From Galbibacter kalidii (lineage in GTDB: Bacteria; Bacteroidota; Bacteroidia; Flavobacteriales; Flavobacteriaceae): a stretch of 64,000 bases of DNA. This document shows positions 1 to 10,301 of this stretch, piece after piece. Within the stretch, counting starts at the first letter, position 1; the number at the start of each line of letters is the position of its first letter. Made by a program: the position numbers and the translations under genes. Below the pieces are notes generated by a model, which did not search any database, was not told where the DNA came from, and was given only the letters and a program-made list of their open reading frames with translations. Location of the stretch: positions 1 to 64,000 of the forward strand of contig NZ_JAPFGA010000016.1 in NCBI RefSeq assembly GCF_026241135.1. Direction: 5' to 3'.

Positions 1-53
1 GGGGTTTTTTGTTTTGCACGGTTTTTGGCAGTTGACTGTTTTTTGAAAGCGAG

Positions 54-79
54 AGCCTGTCTGCCGACAAAGGCAGGCC
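54..79. repeat. GCCTGYCTGCC-type palindromic repeat, copy 1
   Basis: Imperfect palindrome in which agcctgtctgcc faces ggcaggc across a short loop. Almost the same unit occurs near 63402, and related ones near 13531, 27072 and 42661. It is intergenic. The first 178 bases of the window hold no other feature that I can support. Confidence 0.6.
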
Positions 80-178
80 CGGCCCGCCAGAAGCGGGACA
101 CGCCCTGATCATCACATTTCTTTTTATATATGATGGATTGGAATTCATTTGCTAAATTGCAGTTTAATCTCATGCAAT

Positions 179-1492
179 ATGAAAATTCTTTTCAAATTCT
201 TTTTCTTCTTTTTATTTATTCATCATGCGGCTATAGCACAGACTAATGGTAGTTTAGATGTATTATCTCCCGGAGTGCCGGAGGATGAAGGCCTGAATTC
301 AGCTTATATTGATCACAAGGTAGATTCGATAATGAAAAAGGGGATTGAAGAGCAGGCTTTTCCCGGGGCTCAGTTGTTGGTTGCTAAAAATAATACCACT
401 ATTTATCATAAAACTTTTGGATATCATACTTATGATAGTTTGCAGCGAGTTGGTAAGAGCGATTTGTATGATCTGGCTTCAGTAACAAAAATTTCTGGGG
501 CTTTGCCGGTTTTGATGCAACTGGTGGATCAAGGAAAAATTAACCTCGATGAAAAGTTCAGTACCTATTGGAACCCTTGGAAACGAAAAAAAGATAAAAG
601 GGATTTGACGCTAAGGGAAATATTAGCACATCAGGCAGGATTAGAACCTTATATTGTTTTTGTTAATGAAGTGATGAAGAAGGGGAGGTTTAAAAAACGT
701 TTTGTCAGATCAAAGAGAAGCAACAGGTTTTCAGTTCAACTTTATGATGGGTTATACCTGAATAAACGATTTTATAATAAAATGAAGCGAATCATTAACA
801 GATCAGATGTTTCATCAGAAAAAAAGTATAAATATTCAGGATTGAGTTTTCTTCTGTACCCAGAGATCATCAAAGATTTAACGGGTATCGATTATCAAAA
901 ATATGTAATGGATAGCATTTACAGACCTCTTGGAGCTAATAATTTAATGTTTAATCCTAAAGGTAAATATCCTGACAGTTTGATAGTTCCGACCGAGATC
1001 GATACTATTTTTAGAAAAGATTTGGTGCGGGCATGGGTTCATGATGAAAATGCAGGTTTGATGGGAGGACTGTCGGGTAATGCCGGACTTTTTGCTACAG
1101 CAAACGATTTGGCGAAACTCATCTTTATGTACCAAAATATGGGGAATTATGGAGGTAAGCAATATATTTCTGAAGCGACGATGAAAGAATTTATACGGGT
1201 TCAATATCCGGAGAATGATAATTATCGCGGACTCGGTTTTGATAAACCCCTTCTAAATAATAAGGAGTTGGATATTACAAAAGCATATCCGGCACCGGAG
1301 GTGAGTTCGGAAAGTTTTGGACATTCAGGTTTTACTGGAACTTTTGTTTGGGCTGATCCTGTGAACAATTTGATGTTTATCTTTTTGTCAAACAGGGTGT
1401 ATCCTAACAGGTCGCATAGAAAATTGTATAGCTTGGATATCCGTCAGGCCTTACAGCAGGTGTTTTATCAAGCAGCTGATATTAAGGATTAA
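179..1492 (+). CDS. exported serine hydrolase, class C beta-lactamase/PBP-like fold
   Basis: This 437-residue protein has a hydrophobic signal peptide (residues 1-20, ending AIA before QTN) and should act in the periplasm. The serine-lysine motif S-V-T-K lies at residues 101-104 after DLA. A YSG sequence stands where the YxN motif is expected, and FGHSGFTG near the C-terminus is the usual third motif of this family. In Bacteroidota the domain occurs alone or fused behind GH3 domains; here it stands alone. A TTG at 149 would add ten charged or polar residues before the signal peptide, so ATG 179 is preferred. The substrate (an ester, a D-amino-acid peptide or a cell-wall amide) cannot be read from the sequence. 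Confidence 0.82.
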   Translation: MKILFKFFFFFLFIHHAAIAQTNGSLDVLSPGVPEDEGLNSAYIDHKVDSIMKKGIEEQAFPGAQLLVAKNNTTIYHKTFGYHTYDSLQRVGKSDLYDLASVTKISGALPVLMQLVDQGKINLDEKFSTYWNPWKRKKDKRDLTLREILAHQAGLEPYIVFVNEVMKKGRFKKRFVRSKRSNRFSVQLYDGLYLNKRFYNKMKRIINRSDVSSEKKYKYSGLSFLLYPEIIKDLTGIDYQKYVMDSIYRPLGANNLMFNPKGKYPDSLIVPTEIDTIFRKDLVRAWVHDENAGLMGGLSGNAGLFATANDLAKLIFMYQNMGNYGGKQYISEATMKEFIRVQYPENDNYRGLGFDKPLLNNKELDITKAYPAPEVSSESFGHSGFTGTFVWADPVNNLMFIFLSNRVYPNRSHRKLYSLDIRQALQQVFYQAADIKD

Positions 1493-1557
1493 TTGATAAG
1501 GTACCATTGCCTGAAAAGTTTTTCATATTTTAGTTGTTATAACATTTCTGCTACTCG

Positions 1558-3300
1558 ATGAAGCTTAATTTGTGTTTTGGTATATTATTTTTTCTTATGT
1601 GGAACACAGTTGTTTTTCCGCAGGCAAATGATGTATTGGAGCAGGAGCATACAGTAAGCGTGGAAATTGATGGTGAGCCTTTAAAAGGCGTAGGCTGGAA
1701 GGAAGTTCCAGATTTAATCACAACGGGGGAGTTTTTGTCATCTGAAATCAAATTATCGCCACAAAAACGTGGATATCGGTTTTCTCCTGATATATTTAAT
1801 TTTGATGATTATGATGCAGATTCTGCTAAAGTATTCAGGGCATACAAATATCAAATAGAAGATAAGCTTAAATTTCATCTGCCATTTCAGGAGCAATTGC
1901 TCGAGAATATTCTGCAAAAAAGAAGAGCCACACCGATTGATATTCAATACAAAAAAAGTGAGAAGGGAACAGTTGCCTATTTTAACGGTGCTACGAGTTA
2001 TATAGATTTTGGTTCAGACAATACGAATTTTCAAGAATTGACTATAGCGGTTTGGTTAAAACCGGAAAAAGTTGATGGGAGCAATAGCATTATAGGGAAA
2101 GGAGAGGTTTTTTCCGCTAAAATATTTGATGGAAACCTTCAATTTACCACACCGGGAATCAAAGATCATATCAGTGATGCTATGCGGGTAACATCCGGGA
2201 AATGGATTCATATAGCTTTTGTGTACATGCCTAATGATAAAGTGTTTTTCTATCAGAATGGAAAACTTATCGATAAACAGGAAGCATCTACCATTGCCAA
2301 TACCGATCATTCCATTTTGATAGGAAGTAATTTATGGGGACAATATTATAAGGGGATGATGAGCGATTTTGCGATGTGGAACCGGACGTTGAGTGATGAT
2401 GAAATTCTCGAAGTATACACAAGTGGGATACCAATACAACATACACAATCTGAAACCTCTATATGGCTGTTTGTTGTTATAGGTTTGTTTGTTTTTGGGA
2501 TTTTGGCAATTCTTCTTATAAAAAGAGCTCCATTTGCACGGAAAAAGAAAATTAAATACCACAATGTTACTTCAACGAATTATCATATTCAACTTTTAGG
2601 GGGATTTGTATTAAAAAGCCTTACCAAGATGGAAGATGTTAGTCATCATCTTTCACCAAAAAGAAAAGAGTTGTTTATATTGTTATTGCTTTTTACTATA
2701 AAAGATGGGGGAATAAGCTCTAAAAAAATGGGAGAGATATTATGGCCTAACTTTTCTCCAGCCAGCATGAAGAATAATAGAAGCACGCAAATTAAAGAAC
2801 TGCGAAAGGTATTTGGGAGAAAATTACCAATGAATATTGTTTTTTCTGACAAAAAATGGCAAATGGAGATTCCTGAAAATATTAAAACAGATATCGTAGC
2901 GTTGAAGGCGCTTATTCCGGGCTTATTCTTAAATAAAAGCTGTGAAATAGATCGAGCAAACCTTGTCAAAATCACCCATCTCGTAAGAAAAGGTCCGTTT
3001 TTACCACAAATGGATTTTGAATGGCTGGACAGCTTTAAAGCTGATTATGGAAATACAATACTAGATGTTCTAACACCTTATGTGGAGACAAAAAATAAGC
3101 TTGGGAGTGATGTGTTGTTGAATATTATTGAAGCTATTTTGGTTATTGATCCTCTTTATGAACCTGCTGTAAAAAAGAAGATACAGCTTTTTATAGAGGA
3201 TGGCAAACATGCATCGGCCCAAAAAATAATGAAAAGCTATAAAAAACTATACGAGTCTTTTTATAAGGAGAGTTATGATATTAAGATGCTCAATAGATAA
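1558..3300 (+). CDS. membrane-anchored one-component regulator: LamG domain, TM helix, SARP-like DNA-binding domain
   Basis: The 580-residue protein starts with a signal sequence (1-22). Residues 137-295 read as a LamG/concanavalin-type sandwich (FNGATSYIDFG, LTIAVWLKPE, GKWIHIAFVY, ILIGSNLWG, FAMWNRTLSDDEI). One transmembrane helix follows at 302-322, then a basic stop-transfer stretch. Residues 341-445 resemble the winged helix of SARP/OmpR-type regulators: YHIQLLGGF, LSPKRKELFILLLL, MGEILWP, and KNNRSTQIKELRKVFG. The rest (446-580) is helical, like a BTAD tail. The topology implies a periplasmic carbohydrate-binding sensor with a cytoplasmic DNA-binding end. The next operon is 112 bp downstream on the same strand, so it is the obvious target. 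Domain reading is good; the role is inferred. Confidence 0.72.
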   Translation: MKLNLCFGILFFLMWNTVVFPQANDVLEQEHTVSVEIDGEPLKGVGWKEVPDLITTGEFLSSEIKLSPQKRGYRFSPDIFNFDDYDADSAKVFRAYKYQIEDKLKFHLPFQEQLLENILQKRRATPIDIQYKKSEKGTVAYFNGATSYIDFGSDNTNFQELTIAVWLKPEKVDGSNSIIGKGEVFSAKIFDGNLQFTTPGIKDHISDAMRVTSGKWIHIAFVYMPNDKVFFYQNGKLIDKQEASTIANTDHSILIGSNLWGQYYKGMMSDFAMWNRTLSDDEILEVYTSGIPIQHTQSETSIWLFVVIGLFVFGILAILLIKRAPFARKKKIKYHNVTSTNYHIQLLGGFVLKSLTKMEDVSHHLSPKRKELFILLLLFTIKDGGISSKKMGEILWPNFSPASMKNNRSTQIKELRKVFGRKLPMNIVFSDKKWQMEIPENIKTDIVALKALIPGLFLNKSCEIDRANLVKITHLVRKGPFLPQMDFEWLDSFKADYGNTILDVLTPYVETKNKLGSDVLLNIIEAILVIDPLYEPAVKKKIQLFIEDGKHASAQKIMKSYKKLYESFYKESYDIKMLNR

Positions 3301-3335
3301 ACTTTGTTTTTATAAAAAGCAATTTTTTTAATTTA

Positions 3336-3363
3336 TTACCCCATTTGTTACCCTATTTACTAC
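3336..3363 (+). promoter_or_regulatory. direct repeats upstream of the keto-sugar operon, possible operator
   Basis: TTACCCCATTT is followed 12 bp later by TTACCCTATTT, with a weaker third unit (CTACATCC) in the same spacing. SARP-family proteins are known to bind short direct repeats about one helical turn apart. The repeats lie between the SARP-like regulator gene and the Gfo/Idh gene. Binding is inference. Confidence 0.4.
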
Positions 3364-3412
3364 ATCCTGTATCAATAGATTAGGAGTGTTAATTCAATTA
3401 AACACTTATTTT

Positions 3413-4759
3413 ATGAACAAAAACAACAGACGAAGTTTTATTAAAAAACTTGGTGTAGCCGGAGCCGCAGCAACGGTAGCACCTTCAGCTTTTGCTAAAA
3501 CACCCCAACCTGTGGAATTACTTAAAAGAATACCAATAAATAATAGTTTAGATACTATTCGTATTGCCTTAATAGGTGCAGGAGGTATGGGTACAGCTGA
3601 TATGAATACCGCTTTAAAGCATCCCAATGTGGAAATAACGGCCGTTTGTGATCTTTATACTGGTAATCTCGACAAAGCAAAGAAAAATTGGGGTTCTTCA
3701 CTTTTCGCGACCAAAGATTACAAGGAAATACTCAAAAGAGATGATGTTGATGCAGTTATTATAGGAACTCCTGACCATTGGCATAAACAAATAGGAATAG
3801 ACGCTTTGAAAGCCGGGAAGCATGTGTATTGTGAAAAGCCTATGGTACATGCTGTAGATGAAGGAATGGAACTGGTAAAGGCCTGGAAGAAATCCGGAAA
3901 AATATTTATGGTAGGAAGTCAGGGACTTTCTTCTTTAGGAAATGAAAAAGCTAAAGAACTTTTGGCTGCCGGAGCCATAGGGGAATTAAATTATGCTGAA
4001 GGATTTTGGGCACGGAATTCGCCTACAGGGGCTTGGCAATATCCGATTCCGACGGATGCTTCTGAACAGACGGTTGATTGGGATAGATTTATTGCAAATA
4101 CCAAAAAAAGACCTTTTGATGCCATGCGCTTTTTTAGATGGCGTAATTATTTAGACTACGGAACAGGAATGTCGGGAGATCTTTTTGTGCATTTGTTCTC
4201 CAGCTTACATTTTATAACCAATTCCTACGGACCAAACAAAGTGTCGGCTATGGGAGGTTTACGATTTTGGAAAGACGGACGCGAAGTCCCCGATGTGCTG
4301 TTGGGAATGTTCAATTATCCTGACAGTAAACAGCATCCCGGGTTTAATTTGTCTTTACGATGTAATTTTGTTGATGGAACCAGTGGCAGTACCTACTTGA
4401 AAATAGTAGGAAGCAAAGGTTCGATGGACGTAAAATGGGAAGAAGTAGTGTTGAAACGAAATGCTCATACCTATGATGACGATCCGTTTATGGCTGAAAA
4501 ACTGAAAGGACAAACTCAAAAAAGCGATCGGAAGAAAATGGTTCCGCCTCTAGAAACCGTTTATAAAGCTGAAAAGGGGTATAAAGGAGCACATTACGAT
4601 CATTTTGCTAACTTTTTCAATGCCATTAGAACCGGCGGAAGTGTCGTAGAAGATCCCGAATTTGCTTTTAGGGCTGCAGCACCAGCATTGTTGTGTAATG
4701 ACAGTTACAAGCAAAATAAATTTATTGAATGGGATCCGATAAAAATGAAATTAATCTAA
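3413..4759 (+). CDS. Tat-exported Gfo/Idh/MocA-family oxidoreductase
   Basis: NAD(P)-dependent sugar oxidoreductase of 448 residues. The N-terminus has a twin-arginine signal (NRRSFIKK, then an Ala-rich hydrophobic stretch ending AFA near residue 28). The Rossmann motif GAGGMG is at 55-60, and AGKHVYCEKP ends with the family's EKP motif at 141-143. A Tat signal suits export of a protein folded around its nucleotide. GTG 3386 would place nine extra residues before the Tat motif, so ATG 3413 is chosen. The two following DUF1080 genes point to the 3-keto-glycoside pathway, in which Gfo/Idh/MocA enzymes oxidise C3 of a sugar and DUF1080 proteins cleave the keto-glycoside. GH109-like activity is an alternative, because that family shares the fold. 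Confidence 0.85.
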   Translation: MNKNNRRSFIKKLGVAGAAATVAPSAFAKTPQPVELLKRIPINNSLDTIRIALIGAGGMGTADMNTALKHPNVEITAVCDLYTGNLDKAKKNWGSSLFATKDYKEILKRDDVDAVIIGTPDHWHKQIGIDALKAGKHVYCEKPMVHAVDEGMELVKAWKKSGKIFMVGSQGLSSLGNEKAKELLAAGAIGELNYAEGFWARNSPTGAWQYPIPTDASEQTVDWDRFIANTKKRPFDAMRFFRWRNYLDYGTGMSGDLFVHLFSSLHFITNSYGPNKVSAMGGLRFWKDGREVPDVLLGMFNYPDSKQHPGFNLSLRCNFVDGTSGSTYLKIVGSKGSMDVKWEEVVLKRNAHTYDDDPFMAEKLKGQTQKSDRKKMVPPLETVYKAEKGYKGAHYDHFANFFNAIRTGGSVVEDPEFAFRAAAPALLCNDSYKQNKFIEWDPIKMKLI

Positions 4760-4787
4760 ATCTTTTTTAATCTAACTAATCAGAAAA

Positions 4788-5528
4788 ATGAAAAAAATAT
4801 ATATCGTAGCCATGGCTACATTGGTAAGTGTTGCTTGCAAGGACACCAAAAAAGAAAATAAAGTTGTTGTAGAGGAAGCAAAAGAAGTGATTGCAGAAGA
4901 AACGGTAAATGATCAATGGGAATATCTTTTTGATGGAACCTCGACCGATGGCTGGAGAGGCTATAACAGCGAAACCTTGCCAGAAAGCTGGGTGATTGAG
5001 GACGGGATGTTAAAATCGCTTGGTAAAGGGGGTGATATAGGAGGTGATATTATCTATGGAGATAAACGATATGGAGAGTTTGAACTTTCTGTAGAATGGA
5101 AAATTTCAGAAGGAGGAAATAGCGGACTCTTTTACCACGTGGTGGAAGGAGAACAATATGAAGCCCCCTATTTTAACGCTCCGGAATATCAAATGATCGA
5201 TCAGGTCGGTTTTCCACAAAAATTGGAAGCATGGCAATCTATTGGTGCCGATTACGGAATGTATGATCCCGATTATGAAGGAGTGCTGAAAAAAGCCGGA
5301 GAGTGGAATACCACCCGTATTGTCTTTACCAATAAAAAAGTTACGTATTGGCTCAACGGAAAGAAAACAGTAGAGTTTGTTCCTTGGTCTGATGATTGGC
5401 AAAAAAGAAAAGAAACCGGAAAATGGAAGGATTATCCTCATTACGGAAAAGCAAAAACCGGTTATATAGGCTTACAGGACCACGGAAGTTTTATTTGGTT
5501 TAAGAATGTAAAAATCAAAGAACTATGA
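4788..5528 (+). CDS. DUF1080 (3-keto-disaccharide hydrolase family) lipoprotein, first of two
   Basis: The 246-residue protein has a lipoprotein-type signal (MKKIYIVAMATLVSVAC, Cys17; the SVA|C box is weak but acceptable). An acidic linker leads to one DUF1080 domain from about residue 45: YLFDGTSTDGWRGYN, ESWVIEDGMLKS, GEFELSVEWKISEGGNSGLFYHV, and YIGLQDHGSFIWFKNVKIKEL at the end. DUF1080 proteins are known to hydrolyse or eliminate 3-keto-glycosides. The gene lies 28 bp after the oxidoreductase gene and overlaps the next one by ATGA, so the three form one operon. The Gly-Asn-Ser-Gly core and the C-terminal QDHG are the conserved patches of the family. The actual sugar is unknown. Confidence 0.85.
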   Translation: MKKIYIVAMATLVSVACKDTKKENKVVVEEAKEVIAEETVNDQWEYLFDGTSTDGWRGYNSETLPESWVIEDGMLKSLGKGGDIGGDIIYGDKRYGEFELSVEWKISEGGNSGLFYHVVEGEQYEAPYFNAPEYQMIDQVGFPQKLEAWQSIGADYGMYDPDYEGVLKKAGEWNTTRIVFTNKKVTYWLNGKKTVEFVPWSDDWQKRKETGKWKDYPHYGKAKTGYIGLQDHGSFIWFKNVKIKEL

Positions 5529-6121
5529 AATCAAGAGTTATAACTGGTGTAGTATTCGCATTATTATTCATGGCATGTAGTACAAGCACTTCATTGTTTA
5601 ACGGGTCTAATCTGGATGGTTGGGAAATCTACGGAACCGAAAAATGGTATGTGAATGATGAAGGTCTGTTGGTTTCTGAAAGTGGTCCCGATAAGCAATA
5701 TGGATACTTGGCTACTGAAAAGAACTATAAGGATTTTGAATTAACGGCAAAATTTAAGCAGGAAGCCGATGGAAACAGTGGTGTTTTCTTTAGATCGAGT
5801 ATAGAAGGCACTAAAATAAGTGGTTGGCAAGCCGAAGTTGCTCCTCCGGATCATGACACAGGAGGTGTTTATGAATCTTATGGAAGGGGATGGTTGATAA
5901 AACCGGATAAGGAGAAAGATAAATACCTGAACTATGGAGATTGGAACAAAATGAAGATACGTGTTGTTGGGAATCATGTAACCACATGGCTTAATGGTCA
6001 CGAGATGATCAGTTTTACCGATCAGAAAATTGGAGAGGCTACAGGGAAAATTGCTTTACAAATCCACGATGGGGGCGGTATAAAAGTATATTGGAAGGAT
6101 ATAAAAGTGAAAGAATTGTAA
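5525..6121 (+). CDS. DUF1080 (3-keto-disaccharide hydrolase family) lipoprotein, second of two
   Basis: A 198-residue lipoprotein with signal MKSRVITGVVFALLFMAC and a single DUF1080 domain: LFNGSNLDGWEIYG, KWYVNDEGLLVSE, DFELTAKFKQEADGNSGVFFRS, and IALQIHDGGGIKVYWKDIKVKEL. It is shorter than its neighbour, with little linker after the lipid anchor. Its start overlaps the stop of the upstream gene (ATGA), which indicates translational coupling. Two different DUF1080 domains in one operon may split substrates by anomer or linkage, or one may be a lyase. A rho-independent terminator follows 27 bp after the stop. Confidence 0.85.
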   Translation: MKSRVITGVVFALLFMACSTSTSLFNGSNLDGWEIYGTEKWYVNDEGLLVSESGPDKQYGYLATEKNYKDFELTAKFKQEADGNSGVFFRSSIEGTKISGWQAEVAPPDHDTGGVYESYGRGWLIKPDKEKDKYLNYGDWNKMKIRVVGNHVTTWLNGHEMISFTDQKIGEATGKIALQIHDGGGIKVYWKDIKVKEL

Positions 6122-6147
6122 GAGCAGTTTAAAAATACATTTGAGGG

Positions 6148-6192
6148 AGAGCCAGTAGAAGAACGAAAGTTTTTTTTCACCGGCTCTTTTTT
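6148..6192 (+). terminator. rho-independent terminator of the keto-sugar operon
   Basis: AGAGCCAGT pairs with ACCGGCTCT (eight of nine positions) across a 22-base loop and is followed by a run of six T. It lies directly after the second DUF1080 gene. Confidence 0.75.
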
Positions 6193-6209
6193 ATATAGGA
6201 AGGGGATTC

Positions 6210-6437
6210 TTATTCATCCCCAAAAAAAGACTTCATAATGACTTTTATGCTGTAGAATCCCATTACAATAGCTGCTACGGCTAGGAGTAAGCCGACGATC
6301 AATACCGGCCAATACCACGGATGTGTTTGATTCTTAAAGGCTTGATAAATTACAGCCGGAGCCAAAAACATCAAGACCACGGTATAAGCGAAGTATTTCA
6401 GGCTTTTAAAAAAAAGTTCTTTATTGGCGTTTCCCAT
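6210..6437 (-). CDS. small two-helix membrane protein (DUF6095-like)
   Basis: A 75-residue protein with two clear hydrophobic helices (about residues 14-30 and 43-66), separated by a short NQTHPWYWP loop, and a charged C-terminal end (KSFFGDE). It overlaps the 3' end of murQ by 17 bp on the same strand, so the two are cotranscribed and probably coupled. Flavobacterial genomes often carry such a small protein behind murQ. I associate it with DUF6095 from memory and am not certain of that name. The function is unknown; a link to murein recycling is only suggested by position. Confidence 0.7.
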   Translation of the reverse strand: MGNANKELFFKSLKYFAYTVVLMFLAPAVIYQAFKNQTHPWYWPVLIVGLLLAVAAIVMGFYSIKVIMKSFFGDE

Positions 6438-7242
6438 GATATGCTTTAACGGCTTTTCTTACACTTAGATATTCGTTCAACAATGCTTTAGCAGTGTTTT
6501 CATCAACAGGGATTTCCTCCATGATCATACGGATAGCACGGTTGACCAATTTGTGATTGCTCAATTGCATATCGACCATTTTATTTCCTTTCACTCGTCC
6601 TAAACGGATCATCACCGATGTAGAGATCATGTTTAGTACTAGCTTTTGAGCGGTTCCGGCTTTCATTCTGGAACTTCCGGTGACAAATTCAGGTCCTACA
6701 ATAACTTCTATAGGGTATTGAGCCACTTCGGACATAGGACTATTTTTATTACATGTAATACATCCTGTGATAATATTGTTCTCGTTACAAGCCTTCAATG
6801 CACCGATCACATATGGAGTAGTCCCGGAGGCTGCAATACCGATAACTACATCTTTTTCTGATATTTTATGCTTCTGAAGGTCTTTCCATCCTTGTTCTTC
6901 ACTGTCTTCAGCAAATTCAACCGCTTTTCTGATGGCCACATCACCACCGGCCATAAGGCCTATAACCATATCATATGGAACACCAAAAGTGGGCGGACAT
7001 TCTGAAGCGTCGACAATACCGAGACGACCACTGGTTCCGGCTCCCATATAGAATAATCTCCCACCATCTTCAAATTTGGGAACAATCTCCTCGATCAAAA
7101 CTTCAATTTGTGGTATCTGCTTTTCTACGGCATCAGGAACGGTTTTATCTTCTTTGTTGATATTGGTAAGCAATTCTTTTACGCTCATCTTCTCAAGATG
7201 GTCGTAATGTGAAGTCTGTTCTGTGGTCTTTATAAAATTCAT
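6421..7242 (-). CDS. murQ: N-acetylmuramic acid 6-phosphate etherase
   Basis: MurQ cleaves the lactyl ether of MurNAc-6-phosphate to give GlcNAc-6-phosphate and D-lactate in cytoplasmic murein recycling. At 273 residues it is slightly short of the usual 300 or so. The SIS domain shows MGAGTSGRLGIVDASECPP, the diagnostic family stretch, then GIAASGTTPYVIGAL and VGPEFVTGSSRMKAGTAQK. The start at 7242 (MNFIKTTEQ) fits family N-termini. It is followed, with overlap, by the small membrane protein gene. A GH20 hexosaminidase at 19.5-21.4 kb may supply related amino sugars but is not linked in an operon. Confidence 0.96.
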   Translation of the reverse strand: MNFIKTTEQTSHYDHLEKMSVKELLTNINKEDKTVPDAVEKQIPQIEVLIEEIVPKFEDGGRLFYMGAGTSGRLGIVDASECPPTFGVPYDMVIGLMAGGDVAIRKAVEFAEDSEEQGWKDLQKHKISEKDVVIGIAASGTTPYVIGALKACNENNIITGCITCNKNSPMSEVAQYPIEVIVGPEFVTGSSRMKAGTAQKLVLNMISTSVMIRLGRVKGNKMVDMQLSNHKLVNRAIRMIMEEIPVDENTAKALLNEYLSVRKAVKAYHGKRQ

Positions 7243-7323
7243 TTTTCAAAAATACAGATTATTACGCAAAAATGTGGAGATATCCGAAAGGAGATTTAAT
7301 GATATAAATACTGATGGTAGCAT

Positions 7324-7363
7324 AAAAAAACAAGACCTTCGTTTGTGGAGAAGGTCTTGTTTT
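7324..7363 (-). terminator. terminator of icd
   Basis: A perfect 13-bp stem (AAACAAGACCTTC with GAAGGTCTTGTTT) around a 9-base loop. On the minus strand it ends in seven T. It lies 20 bp after the icd stop codon and may also act in the other direction. Confidence 0.85.
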
Positions 7364-7382
7364 GGTATAAAAATATAACTCA

Positions 7383-9611
<2,229 letters not shown>

Positions 9612-9644
9612 TTATTTGAAGAACTAATTTTAAATTAAACTGGG

Positions 9645-9652
9645 CAAATATA
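9645..9652 (-). promoter_or_regulatory. candidate -7 element for icd
   Basis: On the minus strand this reads TATATTTG, an exact match to the Bacteroidota -7 consensus TAnnTTTG, 33 bp upstream of the icd start. No good -33 TTG was found at the expected distance. Confidence 0.5.
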
Positions 9653-9794
9653 CAATTTAAAACAGTTTTTGAGTAGCAGAACCACAACGAATCACAAAAT
9701 GAATTCGTTTTGACTTTTTTGATTGAAACGAAAAATGAGGTTAAAAGATTATTTTGCAACCAATTTGGGAAAATTTAAATGAGTTCAATATAAC

Positions 9795-9841
9795 AAAAAA
9801 CAAAAGCCATATCACTACAATGTATGTTTTGATATGGCTTT
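9795..9841 (-). terminator. orphan terminator-like hairpin
   Basis: A 12-bp perfect stem (AAAGCCATATCA with TGATATGGCTTT) around a 15-base loop, followed on the minus strand by T-rich sequence. No intact gene ends here. It would terminate leftward transcripts coming from 9842-10250, where only decayed sequence is seen. Confidence 0.6.
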
Positions 9842-10253
9842 CTTAGAAATAGTTTTGCTTTACTTTCATTATGATTCTTTCAAATCCAACTACTGGTATA
9901 GTTCACTATTTCCATTGAAACATCTACAAGTTTTCTCAATAATGTTATCAAGACCTAACCCCGATGCTTCAAAAAGATTGTTTTCAACTTCCTACTCAAA
10001 CTTAAAACACAAGGTTCCAGTTCTTCGGCACTGACTTAGCACTTTTACCTGCTCAGTTCAAACTTTCTTTTAGCGTCCGGTATTATTTGCATAATACCTT
10101 TTTCTTAAAGACTCAATTAAAAACATCCTTATGTCATAGAACATATGTTTCTTAAACGTGATGCTAATATACATATAATAACACTTAAGTTGCAATTTTT
10201 TAACGAATTATTAATCAACATGTTACAAACATGAGTTATCAACAATTGTTAAT
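9842..10253. other. intergenic region without an intact gene
   Basis: No convincing coding sequence or tRNA was found. On the minus strand, short open stretches in different frames (for example EASGLGLDNIIEK near 9920-9960, which resembles a histidine-kinase G-box) are broken by stops, so this may be gene debris. A perfect 8-bp hairpin (GGTATTAT, loop TTGC, ATAATACC) lies at 10079-10098. Confidence 0.35.
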
Positions 10254-10282
10254 AAAAAAAGCCCCGCTATTGCAGGGCTTTT
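10254..10282 (-). terminator. terminator of rplS
   Basis: Minus-strand hairpin with a GCCC/GGGC core, AAGCCCTGC against GCGGGGCTT, followed by a run of seven T. It lies 20 bp after the rplS stop. Confidence 0.85.
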
Positions 10283-10301
10283 ACTTTTTGTAAAAAACAG
10301 G

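Noticed and set aside
9834-10034. Small plus-strand gene of 66 codons
   Set aside because: It starts inside a terminator stem and has no recognisable domain or leader; likely chance.
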